From contig NZ_AP028654.1 in NCBI RefSeq assembly GCF_033097505.1, positions 636,001 through 700,000 of the forward strand: 64,000 nucleotides of DNA, written 5' to 3'. This document shows positions 1 to 10,754 of the stretch, piece after piece. The position numbers were made by a program, and so were the translations under genes. Positions within the stretch are counted from its first letter, which is position 1; each line of letters begins with the position of its first letter. This DNA is from Helicovermis profundi. Its GTDB lineage: Bacteria > Bacillota > Clostridia > Peptostreptococcales > Acidaminobacteraceae. Below the pieces are notes generated by a model. That model was not told the origin of the DNA, searched no databases, and saw nothing but the letters and a program-made list of their open reading frames with translations.

Positions 1-1502
1 TTTCTAAAACAAAAGAAAGGATATTCTTTTCTTATTCACTTTCATCAAATTCAGGCAAAGCGCTTAGACCGTCAATTTATTTAGATAAACTTCTTAAAAT
101 TTTTCCGAGTATTAAAGTTGATGATACTATAAAAAGAAAAAATAATAAAGGTAAAAATTATATTATTGAAAGCGAGGCTTCATTTAGATATTTAACGGAA
201 AATTTAAGAATGTGGATAGATGGTAAAGATATTGATGAGCTTTGGTTTTCGGTGTATAGATGGTTTTATAATAAAGCTGAATATAGAGAAAAACTACTAA
301 ACATTATTGATGGATTATTTCACAAAAATCAAGTTAAGAGTATTGGTAAAATTGGAGCAAATGATTTATATAAATTACCTCTTAAAGCAAATGTATCAAG
401 AATTGAAAATTTCAATAGGTGCCCATTTTCTCATTTTATTGACTATGGGCTTAAACCAAAAAAACGTGAAGAATATACTGTTGAACTTCCAGATATCGGT
501 ATAATATTTCATGAATCTATTGAAAAATTTGGTAGACAAGTATTTTCAAATCAGGATGTTTTTATTGATTTAAAAGAAAATGAAGCCTATAGCATGATTG
601 AAAAGATAATTGATGACATGGCAAGAGATTATGGTAAAAAAGTATTTGATTCTAGTTACAAATACAAATATTTAATTAATAAAATCAAAAGAGTTGGAAG
701 AAGAGCTGCTTGGACAATAATTAAACATGTTAAAGAAGGTGATTTTTTTCCAAAGTCATATGAACTTAAATTTGGAGAAGGTTTTAATGCTATACCATCT
801 ATTATAATTGAGCTTAAAACAGGTGAAAAGTTATTTTTAGAAGGTAGAATAGATAGAGTAGATTTATTAGATAATGATGGTCAGATGTATGTAAAAATTA
901 TTGATTATAAATCTGGAAGTAAAAAATTTGATCTTTCTGATGTTATAAATGGTATACAAATTCAGCTTCTTATATATATGGATGCAGTGCTTGAAAATCC
1001 AGATTATTTTAGGTGCGAAAAATTAAATCCAGCGGGCGTATTTTATTTTAAAATAGACGATCCGCTCTTAAATGGTGAAGATATTGATATTTCAAAAATT
1101 GAAAGTGAAATATATAGTTCGCTTAAACTTGATGGACTTGCTATAAGCAAAGTTAATATAGTTAATTCAATAGATCGAAATTTATTAAATGAAAATAAAT
1201 CGAAGGTAGTCCCTGTAGAACTAAAAAAAGATGGAACGTTTTCAGCTAGGTCTGCAGTTTTAGATGAAGAAGATTTTAATAAACTTATAGACTATGTTAA
1301 AGATAAGGTTATTGAAAGTGCTAGCGAAATTACGGATGGAAACATTAGAATAGAGCCCATACTTACAAACAATTTTAAAGCATGTGAGTATTGTTCGTAT
1401 AGTGCAATCTGTCAATTTGATACTAGATTTGAAGATAATTTTTATAGAAGAATTAAAAAATACAAAAAAGATGAAGTAATAGAAATAATTAATAGGGGCT
1501 AA
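1..1502 (+). CDS. addB: ATP-dependent helicase/nuclease subunit B (AddB), C-terminal part
   Basis: This is the second subunit of the AddAB helicase-nuclease, which resects double-strand DNA breaks for RecA-dependent repair. The open frame runs in from the window edge (first full codon at base 3), so the N-terminal helicase-like part is missing. The visible part starts with a stretch like the AddB 'GKALRPS' motif, continues into a RecB-type nuclease domain with the active-site motif IIDYKSG (around base 900) and ends with the cysteine cluster CEYCSYSAIC. A further cysteine sits far upstream (FNRCPFSHF, near base 420). Together these match the four-cysteine [4Fe-4S] staple known in AddB. The stop lies 2 bases before the addA start, so the two genes are translationally coupled. 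An internal ATG at 210 is not the start, because coding sequence continues upstream of it. Confidence 0.95.
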   Translation, partial: SKTKERIFFSYSLSSNSGKALRPSIYLDKLLKIFPSIKVDDTIKRKNNKGKNYIIESEASFRYLTENLRMWIDGKDIDELWFSVYRWFYNKAEYREKLLNIIDGLFHKNQVKSIGKIGANDLYKLPLKANVSRIENFNRCPFSHFIDYGLKPKKREEYTVELPDIGIIFHESIEKFGRQVFSNQDVFIDLKENEAYSMIEKIIDDMARDYGKKVFDSSYKYKYLINKIKRVGRRAAWTIIKHVKEGDFFPKSYELKFGEGFNAIPSIIIELKTGEKLFLEGRIDRVDLLDNDGQMYVKIIDYKSGSKKFDLSDVINGIQIQLLIYMDAVLENPDYFRCEKLNPAGVFYFKIDDPLLNGEDIDISKIESEIYSSLKLDGLAISKVNIVNSIDRNLLNENKSKVVPVELKKDGTFSARSAVLDEEDFNKLIDYVKDKVIESASEITDGNIRIEPILTNNFKACEYCSYSAICQFDTRFEDNFYRRIKKYKKDEVIEIINRG

Positions 1503-1504
1503 TT

Positions 1505-4500
1505 ATGGTTAAATGGACTGAAGATCAAAAAAAAGCTATAGAGGTTAGAGATAGAAATATACTAGTTTCAGCTGCTGCTGGTTCTGGTAAAACAGCTGTA
1601 TTAGTTGAAAGAATTATTAATATTATTATAAAAGATAAAGTTAGTTTAGAAAATATGTTAATTGTAACATTTACCAATGCGGCTGCAAGTGAGATGAGAG
1701 AGAGAATATTAAATTCTTTAGTTAAAAAAATAGAAATTGAAAAAGAAGATAGTTCTTTTATAAGAGAGCAGATTGGATTAGTAAATAAAGCACTTATTAC
1801 TACAATGCATTCATTTTGTCTTGATATTGTGAAAAAAAATTATTATAAAATAGATATTGATCCTAATTTTAAAATAGGTGATACTACTGAACTTCAAATA
1901 ATGCTTTCAGAATCAATTGACCAAGTATTTGAAAATGAATATATGAATGAAAAGAGCGATTTTATTTCTTTAGTTGAAGCTTATGGAACAAATAGAGATG
2001 ATAAAGCACTAAAAGAAATAATAATCAAATTGTACTATTTTATTCAAAGTAAGCCAAATCCACTTGGCTGGCTTAAAGACGCAATTGAACTCTATAGTAT
2101 TGAAAAAGAAGAATTTGATTCCCATATATGGGTTAAATCAGTAAAAGAAAACATAAAATATTCACTTGAATCCCTAAAAAGTATACTTCACGAAGCAATT
2201 GAAACTGCAAGTGAGGAAGATGGACCAAGTGAGTATCTAGATGCTCTTTTAAGTGATTATGAATCTTTAGAAGATTTAGAAGAAAGTTTAGAAGAAAATT
2301 ATGATGATTTTACAAATATAATTAAAAAAATTGAATTTTTAAGGATGAAATCAGTTTCTAAAAAAAGAAAAGAAGAAGTAGATTTATTAAAAATCGAAAA
2401 AACTAAAAAACTTAGAGATGATTATAAAAAAATTATAAGAAAGCTTTCAAAATCACTTGGAGAAAAAAATACAAAAGAAATTATAAAAGTAATGAATGAA
2501 ATGTATCCATATGTGAAATATATTTATAAATTAGTTTCTTTAGTATATGAAAAATATCTTGAATTAAAAAAAGAAAAATCATTTCTTGATTTTAATGACT
2601 TAGAGCAGTTTTCTATTGAACTATTAAAATATGAAGATATTAGAAAATATTATCAAGAAAAGTTTGATTATATTGTACTCGATGAATATCAAGATTCCAA
2701 TATTGTACAGGAAACTATTATAAATTCAATAAAAAGAGACAATAATTTATTTTTAGTTGGTGATGTTAAGCAAAGTATATATAGATTTAGACTAGCAGAT
2801 CCTGACCTTTTTATTGAAAAATATAAAAATTATAATTTAGACGAAGGTAAAAATGATGTAAAAATTGATTTATCTATGAATTTTAGAAGTAGAAAAGAAA
2901 TATTAAATGCTATAAATTTTATCTTTGATAATATTATGTTAGAGGAAATAGGTAATATTGATTATGATGAAAATGCATTTTTATATAATGGAATGGACTT
3001 TAAAGAAAACTATAATTCATCTGTTGATGTAGATATTATAGAGGGCAATACAGATGATATAGTTGAAGGTGAAAATAATAATGAAGTAAATTCTTTACTT
3101 TTAGATATGCAAAAAACTGAAATTGAAGCACTTCATATAGCAAAAAAAATAAAAAGCATATTAGGTGAGAAAATATATATTGCTAAAAAAAATGAATACA
3201 AAGCCATTGAGTATAGAGATATAGTAATACTTCTTCGTGCAACTAAAAGCCGTGCAAGTGTTTTTGCAGAAATATTTGCAAATGAAGGTATACCTCTATT
3301 TAGTGATGTAGGAAATAAATATTTTGAAGTATTAGAGATTAAAATTTTTATAAATTTACTTAGATTAATAGATAATAGATTTCAAGATATTCCATTAATT
3401 ACAGTTTTAAGATCATCTATAGGAAATTTTTCTATTGAAGAATTAATAAGCATAAGAGAATTCAATTTAGATGAAAGATTTTTTAATAATTTTTATAACT
3501 ATAATAAAGATGATTTATTAAGAAAAAAAATTATAGAATTTACTAAAAAAATTGATAATTGGTCCTTTGAAGCGTCATATATGAAACTAGATGAATTTCT
3601 TTGGAAAGTCTTAAAAGATTCAGGCTTTTACAATTTCGTTGGTGCGAGTATTGATGGTGAAAATAGACAAGGAAATTTAAAGTTATTAATAGAAAAAGCG
3701 GATTATTTTGAAAAATCGACTTCAAGTGGAATTTTTAGCTTTATAAAGTATATTGAAAAATTAGAAAAATCATCTGGTGATATGGGAAGTGCCGTGTCTA
3801 TTAGTGAAAACGATAATGTTGCACGGCTTATGAGTATTCATAAATCTAAAGGCTTAGAATTTCCTGTAGTAATACTTTCTGGAAGCGGAAATAAATTTAA
3901 TTTAATGGATTTAAGTGGAAATATTTTAATAGATAAAGATTTAGGCTTTGGTCTTAAATATATTAATTATAAAGAAAGATATTACAAGGAAAGCTTGCCT
4001 CAAAATGCAATAAAACATAGACTTAAAAAAGCAACTATTGCTGAGGAACTAAGGATTTTATATGTTGCTCTAACAAGAGCAGTTGATAAACTAATAATCG
4101 TTGGTTATGTAAAAAAATTAGATTCATCAGTTCAAAAGTGGAAGAAGACAATTTCTCCTTTTCTAATTTTAGAATCAAATTCATACCTTGATTTAATTAT
4201 GACAGTACTTATAAAACATAAAGATGCCTATATATTAAGAGAAGGACTAGAAGATTATGAACTTATTGAAAATGAGTCGAAATGGAATATTAATATATAT
4301 CCAAAATATGATATTGTAAAAAATATTGTAAAAAAAGAAGAAATTGATTCATCTTTAAAATCAAAACTTATTAATTGTGATTTTACTTTAGATGAAAATA
4401 ATCTTAAATTTGTGGACGAAAAATTTAATTTTAAATACAAATATGAGCAAAATGTTATGCTTCCATCTAAACTTGTTGCTACTGATATGAAAAAAATAGA

Positions 4501-5071
4501 AAATATGGATTATAAAGATTTAAATTATAAAATACCAAGCCTTATATCTTCTCCAAAATTTATGACTACAGAGAAAATAGATGGTGCATTAATTGGAACT
4601 ACTTATCATAAGATTTTTCAAAATATTGATTTTAAAAATGGGTTAAAATCTAAGGATTATATAATTAATTTAATAGATAAATTAGTAAGCAAAAATCTAA
4701 TAGATAAAGAACTTGTTTCTTATATAAAAATTAATAAAATATTAAAATTTCTAGAATCAGACTTGTATAATAGGATTGCAGAATCTGAAAAGTATTTTAA
4801 AGAAGAACCATTTGTATTTAGTAAAAATATTAATGGTGAAAAAGTTTTAGTTCAAGGTATTATAGATCTTTTTTATATTGAAAATAATGAAATTGTTTTA
4901 GTGGATTATAAGAGCGATAAAATTACTTCTAATATTTCAACATTTGTTAATAAATATAAAGGTCAATTATCTATTTATAAAGAAGCTCTTTTAAAATCAA
5001 CAGATATGATTGTAAAAGATACGTATATTTACTTTATAGATAAAAGTGAACTTGTAAAAGTGGAGGTATAA
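1505..5071 (+). CDS. addA: ATP-dependent helicase/nuclease subunit A (AddA)
   Basis: AddA is the UvrD-type motor and nuclease subunit of the AddAB break-resection enzyme. The 1188-residue length is normal for the family. The Walker A motif AAAGSGKTA lies near residues 23-31, followed by the superfamily 1 'TFTNAAA' motif Ia. The Walker B/DEYQDS motif, GDVKQSIYRFR, NFRS and the late helicase motif 'ALTRAVDKL' are all visible. The C-terminal RecB-family nuclease motif VDYKSD starts at residue 1133. Both the motor and the nuclease therefore look intact. The ATG follows the addB stop by 2 bases, and the stop abuts the sbcD start directly, which indicates one repair operon. Confidence 0.97.
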   Translation: MVKWTEDQKKAIEVRDRNILVSAAAGSGKTAVLVERIINIIIKDKVSLENMLIVTFTNAAASEMRERILNSLVKKIEIEKEDSSFIREQIGLVNKALITTMHSFCLDIVKKNYYKIDIDPNFKIGDTTELQIMLSESIDQVFENEYMNEKSDFISLVEAYGTNRDDKALKEIIIKLYYFIQSKPNPLGWLKDAIELYSIEKEEFDSHIWVKSVKENIKYSLESLKSILHEAIETASEEDGPSEYLDALLSDYESLEDLEESLEENYDDFTNIIKKIEFLRMKSVSKKRKEEVDLLKIEKTKKLRDDYKKIIRKLSKSLGEKNTKEIIKVMNEMYPYVKYIYKLVSLVYEKYLELKKEKSFLDFNDLEQFSIELLKYEDIRKYYQEKFDYIVLDEYQDSNIVQETIINSIKRDNNLFLVGDVKQSIYRFRLADPDLFIEKYKNYNLDEGKNDVKIDLSMNFRSRKEILNAINFIFDNIMLEEIGNIDYDENAFLYNGMDFKENYNSSVDVDIIEGNTDDIVEGENNNEVNSLLLDMQKTEIEALHIAKKIKSILGEKIYIAKKNEYKAIEYRDIVILLRATKSRASVFAEIFANEGIPLFSDVGNKYFEVLEIKIFINLLRLIDNRFQDIPLITVLRSSIGNFSIEELISIREFNLDERFFNNFYNYNKDDLLRKKIIEFTKKIDNWSFEASYMKLDEFLWKVLKDSGFYNFVGASIDGENRQGNLKLLIEKADYFEKSTSSGIFSFIKYIEKLEKSSGDMGSAVSISENDNVARLMSIHKSKGLEFPVVILSGSGNKFNLMDLSGNILIDKDLGFGLKYINYKERYYKESLPQNAIKHRLKKATIAEELRILYVALTRAVDKLIIVGYVKKLDSSVQKWKKTISPFLILESNSYLDLIMTVLIKHKDAYILREGLEDYELIENESKWNINIYPKYDIVKNIVKKEEIDSSLKSKLINCDFTLDENNLKFVDEKFNFKYKYEQNVMLPSKLVATDMKKIENMDYKDLNYKIPSLISSPKFMTTEKIDGALIGTTYHKIFQNIDFKNGLKSKDYIINLIDKLVSKNLIDKELVSYIKINKILKFLESDLYNRIAESEKYFKEEPFVFSKNINGEKVLVQGIIDLFYIENNEIVLVDYKSDKITSNISTFVNKYKGQLSIYKEALLKSTDMIVKDTYIYFIDKSELVKVEV

Positions 5072-6289
5072 ATGAAATTACTTCATACATCAGATTGGCA
5101 TCTTGGAAAGCATTTGGAAGGTAAAAGTAGACTTGATGAACAAGAAAAATTTTTAGAAGATTTAATAAATATTACAAATAAAAATAGTGTTGATGTAGTT
5201 TTGATTTCTGGGGATATTTTCGATACGGTAAATCCATCTTCAAAAGCAGAAACACTGTATTATGATACAGTTAAAAAATTGTCAAATGGCGGAGAAAGAT
5301 TAATTGTTATTATTGCAGGTAATCATGATAATCCATCAAGACTAGATGCTGTATATCCACTTGCAAAAGAACTTGGAATTATTATAGTAGGAAAGCCAGG
5401 TAAGATTTTAGAAACTGGTAAAGTAGGTAATTTTGATGTTTTAAAGAGTGATAAAGGTTTAGTAGAAATAGATATAAAGGGAGAAAAAACTATATTTGCC
5501 CTTCTTCCATATCCAAGTGAATCTAGGCTTGAAGAGGTATTTGATTACTATTTTAAAGAGGAAGATGCACAGAGAGAATATTCAAAGAGAATTGGACTTA
5601 TTATGGATTACTTTGATTCTTATTTTAGAGAAGACACTATAAATATAGTCGCATCACATTTATTTGTAATGGGCGGACTTTCTACCGATAGTGAAAGACC
5701 AATTCAAATTGGAGGAGGTCTTTTAGTTCACGCTAGTGATTTATCTAAAAAAGCTGACTATATAGCACTCGGACATTTGCATAGACCTCAAAGAATTAAA
5801 TCGGAGTTTTCAAATATTATATATTCGGGTTCACCTATTCAGTATTCAAAAAGCGAAATTGGGTATTCAAAGTCAGTCTTTATAGTAGATTTTAAAGCTG
5901 GAAAGGCTCCAGTTATTGATGAAATATGGTTAAATACTTATAAACCAATTGAAGTATGGAAATGTAATTCAATTACCGAGGCTATTGAAAAAGCAAGAGA
6001 AAATAGCCAAAAAGAAAGCTATGTTTATTTAGAAATAAAAACTGACAAAGTAATTGAGCTTTCCGAGATAAAAGAAATTAAAAATCTTAAAAATGATATT
6101 TTATCAATTGTACCAATCTTTTCAGAAAGTGAAAGAGAGAGTGAAGAGTTTAATACAGATGATAAAGATATTTATGAATTATTTGATGAATACTATTTTA
6201 GTGAAAATATGGCTAAAGCAAGTCAAGAATTAACAAAGATGTTTTATGAGATTGTAAGAGGTGATGAAGATGAAACCGATATTTCTTAA
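5072..6289 (+). CDS. sbcD: Exonuclease subunit SbcD
   Basis: SbcD is the Mre11-like metallophosphoesterase nuclease subunit of SbcCD, which opens hairpins and trims protein-blocked DNA ends. The five metal-binding motifs are present in order: DWHLGK at the N-terminus, SGDIFD, AGNHDNPSR, ASHLF and GHLHRPQ. The length (405 residues) is typical. The start codon directly follows the addA stop codon (TAA-ATG), with a GGAGG site inside the end of addA. The 3' end overlaps sbcC by 20 bases. The adjacent AddAB and SbcCD genes suggest co-expression of two systems for processing broken or hairpin DNA. Confidence 0.96.
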   Translation: MKLLHTSDWHLGKHLEGKSRLDEQEKFLEDLINITNKNSVDVVLISGDIFDTVNPSSKAETLYYDTVKKLSNGGERLIVIIAGNHDNPSRLDAVYPLAKELGIIIVGKPGKILETGKVGNFDVLKSDKGLVEIDIKGEKTIFALLPYPSESRLEEVFDYYFKEEDAQREYSKRIGLIMDYFDSYFREDTINIVASHLFVMGGLSTDSERPIQIGGGLLVHASDLSKKADYIALGHLHRPQRIKSEFSNIIYSGSPIQYSKSEIGYSKSVFIVDFKAGKAPVIDEIWLNTYKPIEVWKCNSITEAIEKARENSQKESYVYLEIKTDKVIELSEIKEIKNLKNDILSIVPIFSESERESEEFNTDDKDIYELFDEYYFSENMAKASQELTKMFYEIVRGDEDETDIS

Positions 6290-9200
6290 ATTAGCAGGAC
6301 TCAATAGTTATATAGAAGAAGAAAGTGTTGATTTTGAAAAGCTTTCATCTAGGGGATTATTTGGTATATTTGGAACTACTGGTTCAGGTAAATCAACTAT
6401 TCTTGATGCAATTACAATTTCTTTATTTGGAACAAATGCGATTGCTAGAAGTACAAAAGAATTTATTAATACTGATGTTAGTCATATGAAGTTATACTTT
6501 AAATTTGAACTTAACACATCTAGCGGAAGATGTATTTTCGAAATAAACAGAAGTTTTAAAAGATCAAAATCGGGTGTTATTAACGATATGGCGAGATTTA
6601 CAAAAAAAAGTATAAACGGTGAACTAATTGAGATTAGAGAGGGTGCAAGTGATGTAAACGAAATAGTTGTTTCAGAGATTGGTTTGAAACCTGATGATTT
6701 TATGAAAAGCGTTGTACTTCCACAGGGTAAATTTAGTGATTTCTTAAATATGAGCGGAAAAGACAAAAGAAATATGCTTGAAAGACTTCTTAATTTAGGT
6801 GAATTTGGAAGCGAATTAAGCAATAAAGTTAGACTTAAAAAAAATAAATTAACAAAAGAGTTAGACGTATTAAAGGGACAGTTAAGTGTTTTTAATATTG
6901 AAGAATTTGAAAAACTTGATCAATATACTTTGAAAAACGCACAGCTTAAAAAAGAAGAAGAATCTTTACAAACTTTGATTGAAAAATTAGAAAAAGAAAA
7001 ATTAGAAAAAAAAGAATTATTTAAAAAAAGAGAAGAATTTAATAAGGTTTCTGAAACATTAAGTAAATTGTCTTTAGAGAAAAAAGACATGGAAGTGAAA
7101 AAAGACTTGGTTTTAAAATATGAAGAGGCAATAAAGATTTACCCATATAAAAAAGATCTAGATAAACTTAATGAAGATATTATTAGTGTTAAAAAAAGTT
7201 TAGAAAATAAATCAAAAGAAAAAGAAAAAATCTTAAAAAGCTACAATGAAAATAAAATTAAATTTGAAAATATTGAAAATGAAAAAAATACCGAACTTCC
7301 AAAACTAGATATAGAAATAGAGAAATTAAAAGAAAATATTATTTTAGAAAAAAGGACAAATGAATTAGAAATTGAAATAAAAAATTTGAGAGAAAATTAT
7401 TCTAAAATAAATAAAAAAAGAGAAGAGTTAAGTATTGAATATGAAAAACTTAATAAGGAGCTTTTTGAGAATAAAAGTAAAAAAGAATCAATTAATATTT
7501 CTAAAGAAGAAAATTATGTTTCATCTGAATTTAGAGTTTTTATTAATAAACTTTATGAATTGAAAACGGAGAAATTAAAACTAGAAAATTTAAATAAAAA
7601 TATTATAGAAAAAGAGGAATACTCATCAAAAGCTTTACAAGAACTTGAAAAAAACTTAAGTGAAAGTGGAAAAAATCTTGATAAAATGGCTTTAGAACTA
7701 GAAAATAATATAAAAGAAGAGATAGAAATTAAAGATAATATAGAGAATATTAAAATAGAAATTTCTAAGATTAATGAAGATATAGTTAAGATTAATTCTA
7801 AAATTCCCTATATTAAAGAACGCTTAGAAAATAAAGACTTATTAGTTAAAGAAATAAAAGACTTTAAAAATAAAAAAGTACTGGGAAACGAAAGACTTCT
7901 TTCATATGAAAAAGAAAAGGAAATATTATTAGATAAGATAAAAATGTATGAAGAAGATGTTAATAGAGTAAGAGTTAATAATGTTTTAGAGGTCTTATCT
8001 CATAAATTAACTGAAAACAATGAATGTCCTTTGTGTGGTAATATACATCATCCAAAAGTTTTTAAAAAGAAAGAAGATAATGGTATTGATTATAAAGACA
8101 AACTTGATTCTTTAAATAAAGAATTAATCAAATTAACAACTAAAATTACACGTTTAGAACTTGAAAATGAAAGCTTTGAGAAGAGTGTTGCTAAAGCAAA
8201 TCACAATTTAAAAGCTTTTGAAGATATAGATTCTAAGGTTTACACTAAAATTACTCAAGATAAAGAATTAAAGGAAAAAGTTCTAAATAGTAAAAATGAA
8301 ATTCTTAAAAATTCATTGAAGGAACAAGCGATAGTAGAAAAAAAAATAGAAAATAATAGATTAGATAAAGAAAAGTATATAATTGAAAACAATTCATTTA
8401 TTGAAAATAGAAAACAATTAATTGAAGTTTTAAAAGAAACAGTGAAGGATAAAGAAAATAATATCAAATTGACTAGTGATATTGACAAAAATATAGACTT
8501 AATATTTGATAAAAATATTTTAGAATATGATCAAAAAAGATGTGTAAATATATTTAATGAGATTATTAATGAAAAAAATACTATTGAAAAGAAAGACAAA
8601 TTCTATCAAAAAAATGATAAAGAACTAATTAATATTGATAAACTAATTGCTCTTAATATATCTAAAATAGAAACTCTTAAAGAAGAAATAAATCAAAAGA
8701 CAAATGAAATTGATGTTGCAATTGAAAAAGGAAAGGGTATATCTGAAATAATAAAGATAAATAAGGAAAAGTTAAATAAATATTCTTATAATGATTCTTT
8801 AGAAAAAGTTTTAAAAAATGCTATAAATAAAAAGACTAGAATAAGTGAAGAGTATAATGAATTAAAACAAAAAACTGAAAATGAAAAAGAACTAATTTTA
8901 AAAACGCAGAATGTTATTTCATCTTTAGAAGGGAATTTAGATATTTATAATGAAAAATCAGTAGAAGTTAAGAGTAGATTGCTAGATTTAGTAAATAAAA
9001 GTATTTTTGAAAGTGACAATGAAATAGAAAAATACCTTGTAAGCGAAAAAAGAGTAGAGAACCTTAAAATTGAAATAGAAAATTTTGAAAATGAATTTAG
9101 AACTATTAATCAAAATTTTTTAGAACTTAGTAAAATTATTAGTGGAAAAGCTGAGAAAGATTTTGATTATATTTCTACTCAAAATTTACTTGAAAGTAGT

Positions 9201-9833
9201 AAAAAGGAGAAAGAAGAAAAAATAGGTGAAATGGGTAAAATTTCGAGTATTATTGATAGCATAAACAAAGATAAAGAAAGTTATATTGTAATAAGCAATT
9301 TAGAAAAAGAAAAGAATAGAAAATACGATTTAGTAATGGAAATACAAAAATTACTTCATGGTAATAAGTTCGTTGAATACATCGCTACAAAGCATATGAA
9401 ATATATTGTAAAAGACGCATCAATTAGGTTACTGAATATTACAAATGATAGATATTCACTTGAAATTGATTCAAAGGGTAATTTTATTATTTGTGATAAT
9501 TATAATGGCGGAGTAAAAAGAAGCACAAGTACGCTTTCGGGCGGGGAAACTTTTATGACTTCTCTCTCTCTTGCTCTAGCACTTTCAAGTCAAATACAAC
9601 TAAAAGGTAATGTGAATTTAGAATTCTTTATTTTGGATGAAGGATTTGGCTCACTTGATAAAGATTTACTTGATACGGTTATGAGTTCTTTAGAGAAACT
9701 TCATTCAGACAATCTATCAATTGGTATTATATCACACGTTGAAGAATTAAAGACTAGAGTTCCAATTGCACTACTAGTAAATGAAGCCGCTGCAGGTATT
9801 AAGGGCTCATCGCTTCAAATAAAAATAAATTAG
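6270..9833 (+). CDS. sbcC: Exonuclease subunit SbcC (Rad50-like ATPase)
   Basis: SbcC is the SMC/Rad50-like ATPase partner of SbcD. The chosen ATG at 6270 sits 7 bases after AGAGGT, whereas upstream GTG and ATG codons (6261, 6264) lie inside that ribosome site. The P-loop GTTGSGKS is at residues 35-42. Very long lysine- and glutamate-rich coiled coils follow. The zinc-hook CPLC has its cysteines at residues 586 and 589, almost exactly mid-protein, as expected for a folded-back coiled coil. The C-terminal lobe carries the ABC signature LSGGE (near residue 1090) and the Walker B motif ILDEGFGSLD. With about 1187 residues it is complete. The coiled coil is extremely A-rich at the DNA level. Confidence 0.96.
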   Translation: MKPIFLKLAGLNSYIEEESVDFEKLSSRGLFGIFGTTGSGKSTILDAITISLFGTNAIARSTKEFINTDVSHMKLYFKFELNTSSGRCIFEINRSFKRSKSGVINDMARFTKKSINGELIEIREGASDVNEIVVSEIGLKPDDFMKSVVLPQGKFSDFLNMSGKDKRNMLERLLNLGEFGSELSNKVRLKKNKLTKELDVLKGQLSVFNIEEFEKLDQYTLKNAQLKKEEESLQTLIEKLEKEKLEKKELFKKREEFNKVSETLSKLSLEKKDMEVKKDLVLKYEEAIKIYPYKKDLDKLNEDIISVKKSLENKSKEKEKILKSYNENKIKFENIENEKNTELPKLDIEIEKLKENIILEKRTNELEIEIKNLRENYSKINKKREELSIEYEKLNKELFENKSKKESINISKEENYVSSEFRVFINKLYELKTEKLKLENLNKNIIEKEEYSSKALQELEKNLSESGKNLDKMALELENNIKEEIEIKDNIENIKIEISKINEDIVKINSKIPYIKERLENKDLLVKEIKDFKNKKVLGNERLLSYEKEKEILLDKIKMYEEDVNRVRVNNVLEVLSHKLTENNECPLCGNIHHPKVFKKKEDNGIDYKDKLDSLNKELIKLTTKITRLELENESFEKSVAKANHNLKAFEDIDSKVYTKITQDKELKEKVLNSKNEILKNSLKEQAIVEKKIENNRLDKEKYIIENNSFIENRKQLIEVLKETVKDKENNIKLTSDIDKNIDLIFDKNILEYDQKRCVNIFNEIINEKNTIEKKDKFYQKNDKELINIDKLIALNISKIETLKEEINQKTNEIDVAIEKGKGISEIIKINKEKLNKYSYNDSLEKVLKNAINKKTRISEEYNELKQKTENEKELILKTQNVISSLEGNLDIYNEKSVEVKSRLLDLVNKSIFESDNEIEKYLVSEKRVENLKIEIENFENEFRTINQNFLELSKIISGKAEKDFDYISTQNLLESSKKEKEEKIGEMGKISSIIDSINKDKESYIVISNLEKEKNRKYDLVMEIQKLLHGNKFVEYIATKHMKYIVKDASIRLLNITNDRYSLEIDSKGNFIICDNYNGGVKRSTSTLSGGETFMTSLSLALALSSQIQLKGNVNLEFFILDEGFGSLDKDLLDTVMSSLEKLHSDNLSIGIISHVEELKTRVPIALLVNEAAAGIKGSSLQIKIN

Positions 9834-9870
9834 AAATATATATAATGGGATAAATGAAGGAAGTGTTTTT

Positions 9871-10653
9871 ATGAATTTAGAAAGAGAATTAAAAGTTGCT
9901 AAAGAAATTTCGCTTCTCGCTGGTAAAAAAATAGCTGAAATATATAGTGAGTCTTTTGATGTGTATTACAAAGATGATAAAACACCATTAACAAAGGCAG
10001 ATCTGGAAGCTAACACTATAATAGTGACTCAGTTAAAAAAAGAATTTCCACTATATGATATTATCAGTGAAGAAGACGATGAAAGAAGAGTATTAAGTAG
10101 TGAGTTTTGTTTTATTATTGATCCACTTGATGGAACAAAAGAATTTGTTAAAAGAAATGATGAATTTACAGTAAATATAGCACTTTCTTATAAGGGTGAA
10201 GTTATTCTTGGAGTGGTATATGCTCCAATGCTGAATGAACTTTATTTTGCAACTAAAGGAAATGGAGCTTTTATTGAAAAAAATGAAATTGTTAAAAAAA
10301 TACATGTATCCAAAAGAACAAGTAATTTAAAAGTACTATCTAGCCGTAGTCATCATAGTAAAAGGTTTGAAGAATTTAAGAATCTAAATGATGAAAAAAT
10401 ACTACAAGCAACTAAAATGGGAAGCTCTTTAAAGGGATGTTCAATTGCAAAAGGTGAGTATGATGTTTACTATAACTTTGGAAACAAAACAAATATATGG
10501 GACACTGCTGCGATGGAAATAGTAGTTAAAGAAGCAGGGGGTGTTTTTACTGACCTTAATGGCAAAGCCATATGTTACGATGGAAAAACTTTAAAAAATG
10601 AAAATGGGTTTATGATATTAAATAGCATGCGAAACGAACTTAAGAGAGAATAA
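9871..10653 (+). CDS. cysQ: 3'(2'),5'-bisphosphate nucleotidase, CysQ/inositol monophosphatase family
   Basis: This enzyme dephosphorylates 3'-phosphoadenosine 5'-phosphate (PAP) to AMP, removing a product of sulfate activation and ACP phosphopantetheinylation. The metal-binding motifs of the inositol monophosphatase fold are clear: EED near residue 70, IDPLDGTKEF near residue 90 and WDTAAMEI near residue 210. The length (260 residues) fits CysQ. A GGAAG site lies before the ATG. It sits 37 bases after sbcC and is followed by a hairpin. No sulfate-assimilation genes are seen nearby, so PAP made by AcpS (encoded at 50.6 kb) may be the relevant substrate; that link is inference. Confidence 0.85.
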   Translation: MNLERELKVAKEISLLAGKKIAEIYSESFDVYYKDDKTPLTKADLEANTIIVTQLKKEFPLYDIISEEDDERRVLSSEFCFIIDPLDGTKEFVKRNDEFTVNIALSYKGEVILGVVYAPMLNELYFATKGNGAFIEKNEIVKKIHVSKRTSNLKVLSSRSHHSKRFEEFKNLNDEKILQATKMGSSLKGCSIAKGEYDVYYNFGNKTNIWDTAAMEIVVKEAGGVFTDLNGKAICYDGKTLKNENGFMILNSMRNELKRE

Positions 10654-10661
10654 GATTCAAA

Positions 10662-10699
10662 CAAAAGGAGAGAAAATACTGGGTATTTCTCTCCTTTTG
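10662..10699 (+). terminator. Hairpin after cysQ
   Basis: An 18-base arm (10662-10679, CAAAAGGAGAGAAAATAC) pairs with 10683-10699 apart from one bulged base, with a loop of three. There is no clear T-tract after it, so it may be a weak terminator or an RNA-stabilising hairpin between cysQ and the next gene. Confidence 0.6.
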
Positions 10700-10754
10700 C
10701 GAAGATATTAATTTGAAATTATTACTAGCTGTATTTAGTAAAAAAGGTGATTTT

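Noticed and set aside
6482-6823. Minus-strand frame of 113 codons inside sbcC
   Set aside because: It is a shadow of the conserved SbcC ATPase lobe.
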